From the NCBI GenBank assembly GCA_001725215.1, contig MEFT01000127.1, forward strand, positions 5,979-11,091: 5,113 nucleotides of DNA, given 5' to 3'. Shown piece after piece: positions 1-5,113 of this stretch (its first letter is position 1; every line of letters begins with the position of its first letter). Below the pieces are notes generated by a model. The model did not search any database, was not told the origin of the DNA, and saw only the letters and a list, made by a program, of their open reading frames with translations. The DNA comes from Clostridium sp. SCN 57-10. Its GTDB lineage: Bacteria > Bacillota > Clostridia > Oscillospirales > Butyricicoccaceae. The position numbers and the translations under genes are program-made.

Positions 1-558
1 GTATTTGTCGATGACCTTGACGCCCTCGACCTCGGTGGCGGTGCCGTCGAGTCTCGCTTTGGCGCCCTTAATCATATCCATACAGTCGGTGTTTTTTGCA
101 AGGCGCTCGGGATCCATCATGCGTTCGACCGTGTATTTCACGTCGTCCGCCTCAAGCTCCTGTCCGTTATGGAACTTGACGCCCTGGCGAAGGTGGAAGG
201 TGTAAACAAGACCGTCCGTCGAGATGTCCCAGCTTTCGGCAAGCGAGGGAACGATTTCAGACGAGCCGTCGCTCTTTGCCTGAATGGATACGAGGCAGTC
301 ATAGATATTCATCGGGATGGTGTAGTCAGCGGTGGTAAGCTGCACGTCGGCCGTTTCGATTTCGGCTTCCAGCGCAAGGCGGAGCACGTTATAGCCGTAA
401 TTGTCGTTGTATGTCACGGCACCCGGCGTGGCGGGCTTGGTGGCAGCGGGACCGGCCGAGGTTGTGGTAGCGCCCGGCTCGACGTTATCTTTGCCGCAGG
501 CGGCAAAGGCGCCAAGGATCATGACAAGCGTGAGTAGCAATGCAAGCTTCCTTTTCAT
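1..558 (-). CDS. ABC transporter substrate-binding lipoprotein, SBP_bac_5 family (N-terminal part, cut by window edge)
   Basis: This is the extracytoplasmic solute-binding component of an ABC importer, probably for oligopeptides (DppA/OppA-like class; nickel or other ligands remain possible). 186 codons are visible and the frame is open at the left edge, so roughly the first third of a typical 500-600 residue family member is present. Residues 1-20 form a signal peptide (MKRK, then a hydrophobic run) ending in a lipobox FAAC with Cys21 as the probable lipidation site. A flexible Ala/Thr/Pro-rich linker covers about residues 22-47. The binding domain then shows family hallmarks: SLAESW (105-110), a FHLRQGVKFHNG block (121-132) and ADDVKYTVERM (137-147). 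The start is fixed by AAAAGGAG at 574-567, 8 nt upstream. The permease and ATPase partners are not in view; they could lie beyond the left edge. The substrate cannot be read from this part. The family call is firm. Confidence 0.93.
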   Translation of the reverse strand, partial: MKRKLALLLTLVMILGAFAACGKDNVEPGATTTSAGPAATKPATPGAVTYNDNYGYNVLRLALEAEIETADVQLTTADYTIPMNIYDCLVSIQAKSDGSSEIVPSLAESWDISTDGLVYTFHLRQGVKFHNGQELEADDVKYTVERMMDPERLAKNTDCMDMIKGAKARLDGTATEVEGVKVIDKY

Positions 559-602
559 AGATGACTCTCCTTTTGATTTTTTATAAAAGCTCCGGCAGAG
601 CA

Positions 603-632
603 TTTATACATCTTATGCGAAAATGCGAACAA
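603..632 (-). promoter_or_regulatory. Possible sigma-A promoter of the solute-binding protein gene
   Basis: On the minus strand, TATAAA at 608-603 could be the -10 box, with a weak TTGTTC at 632-627 as the -35 box and an 18-bp spacer. This would start transcription near 596 and give a leader of about 38 nt before the ATG at 558. The -35 match is only three of six, so the call rests mainly on position and the -10 box. Confidence 0.35.
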
Positions 633-777
633 AAAGGACGTCCTTGGAAAAACCATGCATGACACAAAATGGCGAGGCACATAGTGTAATATTACTGCAA
701 ATTTAACAAAAAGCAATACATCATTCGACAAAAATCAAGCGATTCATACAAATGCGCTAAAATATGCTGTATGGAAT

Positions 778-807
778 TGGACAATAAATACAGAAAAATG
801 TTAAAAT
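778..807 (+). promoter_or_regulatory. Orphan extended -10 promoter candidate
   Basis: TGGACA (778-783, five of six to the -35 consensus) is followed after 18 bp by TAAAAT (802-807), which is preceded by TG at 799-800, giving an extended -10. Transcription would start near 815 and run rightwards toward the hairpin at 941-972, where no annotated plus-strand gene exists. AT-rich DNA yields such matches by chance, so this is a candidate only. Confidence 0.3.
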
Positions 808-940
808 GTTTCAAGTTTTTTAAGCGAAAAATGCATGCCGCAGATTTTCTGGCACTCGAGGATGATGTATAAAAACACAAGGGATCGTATGACGGAACAG
901 TATACCGCCTAGCGAAACGAAAATGCCCTGAAAATGCAAA

Positions 941-972
941 AGCCGGGATAAGCCATTCGGCTTATCCCGGCT
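941..972 (-). terminator. Intrinsic terminator of the 150-residue protein gene
   Basis: A perfect 14-bp stem, AGCCGGGATAAGCC (941-954) against its complement at 959-972, closes a 4-nt loop. On the minus strand it is followed by TTTTGCATTTTC, a broken U tract. It lies about 60 bp past the stop codon of the minus-strand gene ending at 1033 and separates that gene from the solute-binding protein gene downstream. On the plus strand the following sequence is only mildly T-rich, so any activity in that direction would be weaker. Confidence 0.85.
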
Positions 973-1032
973 CGTATTCTATTGATATATAGCGCGTGCA
1001 AAGGGCACACAAAACCACTTACAGCACGCCAC

Positions 1033-1485
1033 TTACAAGCGATATACCCTCCCGCGGAAGGCGACAGCGACAGCGCGCCGCTCGGCTCGGTCACGTAGAC
1101 GGCACAGGCGCGCAAGGTCAGCGGCGTCGACTTCGGCACGATCGGCCTCCGGCGTCAGCTCCACATGGGTGAAGATGCGGTTCATCACGCCGTTCACCGA
1201 AGAAAAAAGGCAGAACACGATGTTTGCCCCGCGCACGCCGATCTCCATCAATCCGTATGCGTCGTCCGGCTCGCTTTCCAGCTTGCGCGCGGCGGCCTCA
1301 ACGGCTTTGTCTTTATCATTTTCACATTCGCCCGGTTCGAGCCGCGCGATGGTGCCGTTTTCAAACATGACGACAAAATTCTTCTTGTCGCACAACTCAA
1401 GCGCATATTTCTGCGCAAGCTTGTAAAGGCGCTCGGGGTTATTCAGCGTAAGCATCTGCTCGGTCAGCAATTCTTTTTCGTCCAT
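1033..1485 (-). CDS. Hypothetical soluble protein, 150 residues, family not recognised
   Basis: I do not recognise this protein. It has no signal peptide and no membrane segment, so it is probably cytoplasmic. The first half is acidic and appears helical (residues 1-35), then a short stretch FVVMFENGTIARLEPGE (about 37-53) looks like paired beta strands. The middle carries EIGVRGANIVFCLFSSVNG (about 81-99), a more hydrophobic core. The C-terminal quarter is Arg/Ala-rich and probably helical (ADLARLCRLRDRAERR). Codon choice is coding-like throughout the first 115 or so codons. The start is supported by a G-rich ribosome binding site (GGGGG at 1499-1495), 9 nt before the ATG. It is transcribed divergently from patB and ends in its own terminator, so it appears to be a single-gene unit. 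The final 35 residues are less certain because another frame there also looks coding. Confidence 0.8.
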   Translation of the reverse strand: MDEKELLTEQMLTLNNPERLYKLAQKYALELCDKKNFVVMFENGTIARLEPGECENDKDKAVEAAARKLESEPDDAYGLMEIGVRGANIVFCLFSSVNGVMNRIFTHVELTPEADRAEVDAADLARLCRLRDRAERRAVAVAFRGRVYRL

Positions 1486-1515
1486 TTTATCACACCCCCA
1501 TGTGTCTGTCTTATT

Positions 1516-1544
1516 ATTATGTCATAAGCGGCGGCAAAAAGCAA
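1516..1544 (-). promoter_or_regulatory. Probable promoter of the 150-residue protein gene
   Basis: On the minus strand, CATAAT (1521-1516), preceded by TG at one base distance, forms an extended -10. TTGCTT (1544-1539) sits 17 bp upstream as a weak -35. The start point would fall near 1509, leaving a leader of about 24 nt that carries the G-rich ribosome binding site. It lies back to back with the patB promoter, with about 14 bp between the two -35 boxes. Confidence 0.4.
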
Positions 1545-1557
1545 CCGCCGCGCCGCA

Positions 1558-1586
1558 TTGCAATTTTTACGTGCCGGCGTTATAAT
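1558..1586 (+). promoter_or_regulatory. Strong sigma-A promoter of patB
   Basis: A perfect TATAAT -10 box (1581-1586) sits 17 bp after TTGCAA (1558-1563, four of six to TTGACA). Transcription should begin near 1593, giving a short leader of about 24 nt with the ribosome binding site at 1603-1609. No obvious riboswitch or operator fits in that leader, so any control would act on the promoter itself. Confidence 0.75.
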
Positions 1587-1616
1587 ATGGTGCAAAAGCG
1601 ACAGGGGAGAATGAGT

Positions 1617-2783
1617 ATGGAACAAGAAAAATTGGTATACACCGACCGGCGCAACACAGGCTGCCTGAAGTGGGACGAGCTTAAGGCCCGCTTTGGTGAA
1701 GACGATCTGCTTCCGCTGTGGATCGCGGACATGGACTTTAAGGCGCCCGCGCTCGTCGCGCAGCGGCTGCACGAGCTGTGCGACCACGGTGTGTTCGGCT
1801 ATTACAAAACGCCCGAAAGCTATTACACCGCGTTTCTCAACTGGGAGCGCGAGCGCCACGGCTATGAGCCGCAGCGCGACTGGCTGCGCTATTCGCCCGG
1901 CATTGTCGCGGGCATCAACTGGCTCGTCACGTTGCTGACCCGGCCGGGCGATGGCATCATCGTGATGACGCCCGTCTACTATCCGTTCTTCTACGCCGTG
2001 CGCGATCATGGACGTACGCTGGTCGAAAGTCCGCTGGTCAATGATGGCGGCGTCTACACCGTCGACTTCGCGCGGTTTGAGCGCGACATAACGGAAAACA
2101 ACGTCAAGGTCTTTATTTTAAGTTCGCCGCACAACCCCGCGGGGCGCGTGTGGCAGCGCGAAGAGCTTGCGCGCATGTGCGAAATCTGCGAAAAGCACGG
2201 CGTCGTCATCCTGTCCGACGAAATCCATCAAGACCTTGTGCAGCCTGGACATAAGCACCTCCCCACGGCGCTCGCCGCCGGGAAGCCGGAAAAGGTCGTC
2301 ACGTTCGCGTCGGCGTCCAAGACCTTCAACCTCGCGGGCTTCAACAACGCGTTCGTCGTTATTCCGGATGACGAGCTGCGCGCGAAGTTTGACGCGTTTG
2401 TCAAGCCGCTGCATCTTACCGCGGGCAGCATAGACGGTTACGTCGCGGCGCAGGCCGCGTTTGAGGGCGGCGCGGGCTGGCTTGCGTCACTGCTTGAGCA
2501 GGTGCGCGAGAATGACGGCATCATGCGCGCCATTCTCGCGGAGGGACTGCCGTGCGCCGTCGTCAGCCCGCTGGAGGGCACCTATCTGCAGTGGATCGAT
2601 CTGCGCGCCTATCTCAAACCGGGCGAGGAGGAAGAAATGATCGCGCGGCGCTGCCGCCTTGCGGTCGATTACGGCGACTGGTTCGGACCGGTCGGCACCG
2701 GCTTCATCCGCGTCAACCTCGCCACCAAGGCGGAGCATATCCGCGCGGCGGCGGAGGCACTGGTGCGCGAGCTCAAGGCTTAA
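1617..2783 (+). CDS. patB: PatB/MalY-type PLP-dependent C-S beta-lyase (cystathionine beta-lyase)
   Basis: Fold-type I aminotransferase-family enzyme that cleaves the C-S bond of cystathionine, and often of cysteine, giving a thiol (homocysteine or H2S), pyruvate and ammonia in the cytoplasm. The 388 residues match the usual PatB/MalY length. Visible family marks in order: PLWIADMDF near the N-terminus, FGYYKTPESY, the TPVYYPFFYAV segment with its PLP-stacking tyrosine, SSPHNPAGR with Asn173, SDEIHQDL with Asp201 (pairs with the PLP ring nitrogen), SASKTFNLAG with the Schiff-base Lys235, and GFIRVNLATK with the carboxylate-binding Arg365. All key residues are intact. I chose ATG 1617 over the in-frame ATG at 1611 because AGGGGAG (1603-1609) is only 1 nt from the latter but 7 nt from the former. 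It is transcribed alone from its own promoter and is very GC-rich. Whether it acts mainly on cystathionine, cysteine or an S-conjugate cannot be told from sequence. Confidence 0.93.
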   Translation: MEQEKLVYTDRRNTGCLKWDELKARFGEDDLLPLWIADMDFKAPALVAQRLHELCDHGVFGYYKTPESYYTAFLNWERERHGYEPQRDWLRYSPGIVAGINWLVTLLTRPGDGIIVMTPVYYPFFYAVRDHGRTLVESPLVNDGGVYTVDFARFERDITENNVKVFILSSPHNPAGRVWQREELARMCEICEKHGVVILSDEIHQDLVQPGHKHLPTALAAGKPEKVVTFASASKTFNLAGFNNAFVVIPDDELRAKFDAFVKPLHLTAGSIDGYVAAQAAFEGGAGWLASLLEQVRENDGIMRAILAEGLPCAVVSPLEGTYLQWIDLRAYLKPGEEEEMIARRCRLAVDYGDWFGPVGTGFIRVNLATKAEHIRAAAEALVRELKA

Positions 2784-2817
2784 CCGGGGGGAGCAAACCC
2801 TCCGGCTGGCTACCCCC
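2784..2817 (+). other. GC-rich hairpin region directly after patB
   Basis: Starting right after the patB stop codon, two mutually exclusive stems are possible. CCGGGGGG (2784-2791) can pair with CCCTCCGG (2798-2805) with one G-T wobble and a 6-nt loop. Alternatively GGGGGGAGC (2786-2794) can pair with GCTACCCCC (2809-2817) with one mismatch. Neither is followed by a T run, so it is not a classical intrinsic terminator, though it may protect the 3' end of the mRNA or be part of an intergenic repeat. Confidence 0.4.
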
Positions 2818-2827
2818 TAAAGTGGAC

Positions 2828-2860
2828 AGGGTTACCGACGCATATGTCGCCGCAAACCCT
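2828..2860 (+). other. Second, interrupted hairpin after patB
   Basis: AGGGTT (2828-2833) pairs with AACCCT (2855-2860), and inside it CGAC (2836-2839) pairs with GTCG (2846-2849) around a GCATAT loop. The two stems are separated by an asymmetric internal loop. No T tract follows. It may belong to the same structured intergenic element as the hairpin at 2784-2817. Confidence 0.35.
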
Positions 2861-2917
2861 GATATATAAGGCCTTGCGGGCTTATGGAGGGGGTGTGGTT
2901 TCCCGCCGATGCGCCAA

Positions 2918-2935
2918 TGTTACACTTGTGTTACA
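2918..2935 (+). repeat. TGTTACA direct repeat upstream of the SLH gene promoter
   Basis: TGTTACA occurs at 2918-2924 and again at 2929-2935, an 11-bp period that puts both copies on the same face of the helix. The pair ends 15 bp before the proposed -35 box, a usual place for an activator binding site. No regulator is encoded nearby, so the function is inferred from position only. Confidence 0.4.
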
Positions 2936-2950
2936 GTGCGCCGAAACCTC

Positions 2951-2979
2951 TTGCGCCGCGCGCCGGGGTTTGCTATGAT
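2951..2979 (+). promoter_or_regulatory. Promoter of the SLH surface-protein gene
   Basis: TATGAT (2974-2979) with TG at 2971-2972 forms an extended -10 box. TTGCGC (2951-2956) lies 17 bp upstream as a partial -35. Transcription would begin near 2986, giving a leader of about 46 nt. That leader contains a small hairpin (2991-3004) and the strong ribosome binding site at 3016-3024. Confidence 0.65.
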
Positions 2980-2990
2980 GCTTATGAACA

Positions 2991-3004
2991 GCGGAGTCAT
3001 CCGC
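2991..3004 (+). other. Short 5'-leader hairpin of the SLH gene mRNA
   Basis: GCGGA (2991-2995) pairs with TCCGC (3000-3004) over a 4-nt loop, only a few bases after the predicted transcription start and upstream of an A-rich single-stranded stretch. Hairpins at the very 5' end are known to lengthen mRNA life in some abundant bacterial transcripts; applying that here is inference. Confidence 0.35.
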
Positions 3005-3017
3005 GAAAAAAATACTT

Positions 3018-3023
3018 AGGAGG
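3018..3023 (+). promoter_or_regulatory. Consensus Shine-Dalgarno of the SLH gene
   Basis: A full AGGAGG lies 8 nt before ATG 3032. It is the strongest ribosome binding site in the window, fixes the start, and fits a highly translated surface protein. Confidence 0.9.
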
Positions 3024-3031
3024 AAAATCGA

Positions 3032-5113
3032 ATGAGAACTCTCAAAAAGGTTCTTGCGCTCACCATTGCGCTCGCTACCCTGTTCTCGCTCACCGCTTTC
3101 GCTGCGTACAAAGACGAAAGCGCGATCGCTTCGGAAACGATGTCGGCCGTTAACCTTGTTAACTCGCTGAAGATCATGACCGGCGATACGAAGGGCAATT
3201 TTAACCCGACGGCTACCATCACCCGCGCCGAAGCCGCGAAGATGGTCTATGTTGTCCGCACCGGCGGCAACACCAACGCTGACGGCTGGAAGGGCCAGAA
3301 TGTCTTTACCGACACGAAGGGCCACTGGGCTGAAGGCTTCATCAACTACTGCGCCAGCGTCGGCATCATCGCCGGTGTCGGCAACAACAAGTTCAATCCG
3401 GAAGGCAAGCTGACCGGCGTTGAGCTGGCCAAGATGCTGCTCGTGGCCGCTGGCTACAAGGCTGACATCCAGGGCTACACCGGCTCTGCTTGGCAGTCCA
3501 AGGTTCTGGCTGACGCCGAGAACGCTGGCCTGTTCAACAAGTACGCTCCCGCTTATGTCGGCGCTGCTCCCCGTCAGTATGCCGCTGTTATGTTCTCGAA
3601 CTGCCTGCTCCGCACCAACATGGCCGTCTATCTGAGCGGCGAGCTGGTCAACGGCGCGATCGGCACTCAGATTCTCGTCGGTACGAAGTATTTCGGCCTT
3701 GCGACCAAGACCGGTGTACCTGCTACCTTCACTTCCACAGGCATCTCGATTGGTAGTGATTCGTTCACCGTCAAGGTCGATCAGGATCTGCGCTATCAGA
3801 GCCTGACCGTCGTTTACAACGGCAACACCAACGAGGTGTACGACGTTTATGCTTCCGGCAAGTCGAAGGTTTACAATGTCAACGCTTCCGATGTTACCCT
3901 GAAGGAAGTTGCAACAGGCACCGAGTACACGCTCGAACTGCCCGGCTATGCTAAGACTGAGTATACCCATGCGACGAGCGTTGCGATGAACTATGTTAAG
4001 ACTTCCGGCGCGCAGCCCGCACAGACTATGGCTGCCCTGTTTGGTGTTCTTGATACGCGAATCAACGATTCGTTCCGTTTCATCGACCAGACTGGCGATG
4101 GCGTGATTGATGTCGTTGTTCAGTTCAATGCGACGTACGGCAAGGTCTCCGAGTACAAGCCTGCTGAGGGCAAGTTCACGGTGAAAAATCTGGCCGCTGC
4201 GGATCTCTTTAAGACCGCTAAGGTTGCTGACTACAACAAGGTTGTCTTTGTTGACAGCGTCGCAAAGGGCGACATCGTTAAGCTGACCAAGAACCTGGCT
4301 GGCGAAGATGTCATCTCGAAGATTGAGGCGGTGAAGGGCACCTTCTCGGCTGTCAGCGGAACGACCTATACCATCGGCGGCGCAAAGTATAAGTTTGCTG
4401 CCAATGCGTATGACAGCACGAACGTCCCCACCTCCTTCGGCAAAGAATACAGCGTATACTCGGATGGCGTGTATATGGTTCTTGCTACGACCGAAGTCGC
4501 TACGACCACGAGCTGGGGCAATGACTTTGCTCTTGTCGTCGATACGCAGGCTGGCACCAGCACCGGCGGCTCGTTTGATACCCCGGCTAAGGTTGATGTC
4601 CTGCTTGCTTCTGGCGAACGCAAGATCATGGAGTACTATGATGCAGATGGCTCCACTGCCGTCTATGCTAATGCTACAAACGCTGTTGCCCTCAAGGGTA
4701 AGGTTGTGCAGTACGTCATCAAGGACGGCAAGATTTCTTTCCGCGATGGCGACAGCAAGATCGTGGTTCCGACGGATTCCACGGGCGCAACGACCTTTGC
4801 CGCTGGCAACACAGCTGCCCCTGAGTCTGTCACTTACAACAGAACCAATAAGTACTTTACGATTGATGGCAGCTTCATGACTGCAACGGATGACACCTAT
4901 GTGTTCGTGAAGTACAGCACCACCAAGTATGCGGTCGTTAAGGCTTCTGAGCTTGGTAGCATTGCGGTATCGCCTGCTGCTCCGGGTGGCGCGATGTTCT
5001 ATGCGACCAGCACGAAGAACAATGCCATCACGTTGGCGGTTGCTTATGTCAATATGGACACCGCAGCGATCCCCGGCGCTACCACTGCTGATGCCTATGC
5101 GATCTATGTCGGT
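3032..5113 (+). CDS. SLH-domain (S-layer homology) cell-surface protein, C-terminus cut by window edge
   Basis: 694 codons are visible and the frame is still open at the right edge. Residues 1-24 form a signal peptide (MRTLKK, hydrophobic core, AFA cleavage motif), so the protein is exported. Three SLH units follow: about 30-76 with an intact TRAE motif (64-67), about 92-142 with FTDTKGHWAEGFI and a changed TGVE (128-131), and a degenerate third about 152-193 with PRQY in that place. SLH domains dock proteins to secondary cell-wall polymers. From about 200 on the chain is Thr/Ser/Ala/Gly/Val-rich and appears beta-strand-rich, without a catalytic motif I can identify. A DQTGDGVID segment (352-360) resembles a Ca-binding loop. 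Only two cysteines are seen (107, 191). Codon use (many GCT, GTT, AAG, AAC) differs from the GC-rich patB and suits high expression. It is an S-layer or other abundant surface-protein candidate; the exact role is unknown. Confidence 0.9.
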   Translation, partial: MRTLKKVLALTIALATLFSLTAFAAYKDESAIASETMSAVNLVNSLKIMTGDTKGNFNPTATITRAEAAKMVYVVRTGGNTNADGWKGQNVFTDTKGHWAEGFINYCASVGIIAGVGNNKFNPEGKLTGVELAKMLLVAAGYKADIQGYTGSAWQSKVLADAENAGLFNKYAPAYVGAAPRQYAAVMFSNCLLRTNMAVYLSGELVNGAIGTQILVGTKYFGLATKTGVPATFTSTGISIGSDSFTVKVDQDLRYQSLTVVYNGNTNEVYDVYASGKSKVYNVNASDVTLKEVATGTEYTLELPGYAKTEYTHATSVAMNYVKTSGAQPAQTMAALFGVLDTRINDSFRFIDQTGDGVIDVVVQFNATYGKVSEYKPAEGKFTVKNLAAADLFKTAKVADYNKVVFVDSVAKGDIVKLTKNLAGEDVISKIEAVKGTFSAVSGTTYTIGGAKYKFAANAYDSTNVPTSFGKEYSVYSDGVYMVLATTEVATTTSWGNDFALVVDTQAGTSTGGSFDTPAKVDVLLASGERKIMEYYDADGSTAVYANATNAVALKGKVVQYVIKDGKISFRDGDSKIVVPTDSTGATTFAAGNTAAPESVTYNRTNKYFTIDGSFMTATDDTYVFVKYSTTKYAVVKASELGSIAVSPAAPGGAMFYATSTKNNAITLAVAYVNMDTAAIPGATTADAYAIYVG

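Larger units (their letters stand above)
559..940. other. AT-rich intergenic stretch without a convincing gene
   Basis: This gap is clearly more AT-rich than the flanking genes, especially at 680-880. It holds the probable promoter and leader of the solute-binding protein gene at its left end, perfect palindromes at 634-645 (AAGGACGTCCTT), 654-661 (CATGCATG) and 686-695 (GTAATATTAC), and a tandem 8-mer AAAATGTT at 795-810. A promoter-like sequence on the plus strand lies at 778-807. A 33-codon plus-strand frame (771-872) and a 16-codon one (862-912) exist. The first lacks a ribosome binding site, and the second has only a GAGG directly against its first ATG. I do not call either as a gene. 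A 62-residue minus-strand frame at 692-880 also lacks coding character. Confidence 0.6.

Noticed and set aside
169..537. A 122-residue plus-strand frame opposite the solute-binding protein
   Set aside because: The minus strand encodes clear SBP_bac_5 motifs and a lipoprotein signal peptide here, so this frame is a shadow.
771..872. A 33-residue plus-strand frame (MELDNKYRK start)
   Set aside because: The composition looks somewhat protein-like, but there is no ribosome binding site and the candidate promoter lies inside the frame, so it is kept only as part of the gap description.
692..880. A 62-residue minus-strand frame in the AT-rich gap
   Set aside because: Its composition is what AT-rich noncoding DNA yields (many Ser, Leu, Phe, Cys), and no clear ribosome binding site precedes it.
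1611..1613. Alternative patB start at ATG 1611
   Set aside because: The ribosome binding site would be only 1 nt away; ATG 1617 has proper spacing and begins at the usual family N-terminus.
1464..2009. A 181-residue minus-strand frame overlapping patB and its promoter
   Set aside because: It is antisense to the conserved N-terminal PatB motifs and runs through the divergent promoter region; nothing supports translation.
2811..2831. Resemblance of CCCCCTAAAGTGGACA to an insertion-sequence end
   Set aside because: There is no matching inverted partner, target duplication or transposase in the window; a short resemblance alone does not support a mobile element.
2882..3970. A 362-residue open frame on the minus strand opposite the SLH gene
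   Set aside because: It lies antisense to a clear SLH gene with signal peptide, promoter and ribosome binding site. The long open frame is a by-product of that gene's codon bias, and its translation shows no recognisable family.
4395..4880. A 161-residue plus-strand frame inside the SLH gene
   Set aside because: It is an out-of-frame shadow, rich in Arg/Pro/Ser/Leu as expected from shifted GC-ending codons, with no ribosome binding site.

Overview
The window reads as a fragment of a Gram-positive, moderately GC-rich chromosome, most likely a gut-type clostridium (Oscillospiraceae/Ruminococcaceae-like). This placement is inferred from three things: strong AGGAGG-type ribosome binding sites, a lipoprotein-type ABC solute-binding protein, and a large SLH-domain surface protein with a signal peptide of the kind common in that group. 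There is no rRNA, tRNA, CRISPR array, transposase or phage gene.

Layout. (1) Positions 1-558, minus strand: the N-terminal 186 residues of an SBP_bac_5 (peptide/nickel/opine class) solute-binding lipoprotein, running off the left edge. (2) Positions 559-1032: an AT-rich gap that holds the probable promoter of that gene, several palindromes, a plausible orphan plus-strand promoter with tiny ORFs, and a strong hairpin (941-972) that terminates the next gene. (3) Positions 1033-1485, minus strand: a 150-residue soluble protein of unknown function. (4) Positions 1486-1616: a divergent promoter region with a very good sigma-A-type promoter on the plus strand. (5) Positions 1617-2783, plus strand: a complete PatB/MalY-type PLP-dependent C-S lyase. 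(6) Positions 2784-3031: a structured stretch with hairpins, followed by a strong promoter and ribosome binding site. (7) Position 3032 to the right edge, plus strand: 694 residues of an SLH-domain cell-surface protein, open at the window end.

The four genes look like four separate transcription units, not an operon or a system. The solute-binding protein points to peptide uptake, PatB to sulfur amino-acid breakdown (cystathionine or cysteine to homocysteine or H2S, with pyruvate and ammonia), and the SLH protein to the cell surface. No joint function is supported. I see no clear undescribed multi-gene system. The least explained parts are the 559-940 gap, the unrecognised 150-residue protein, and the structured DNA between patB and the SLH gene.
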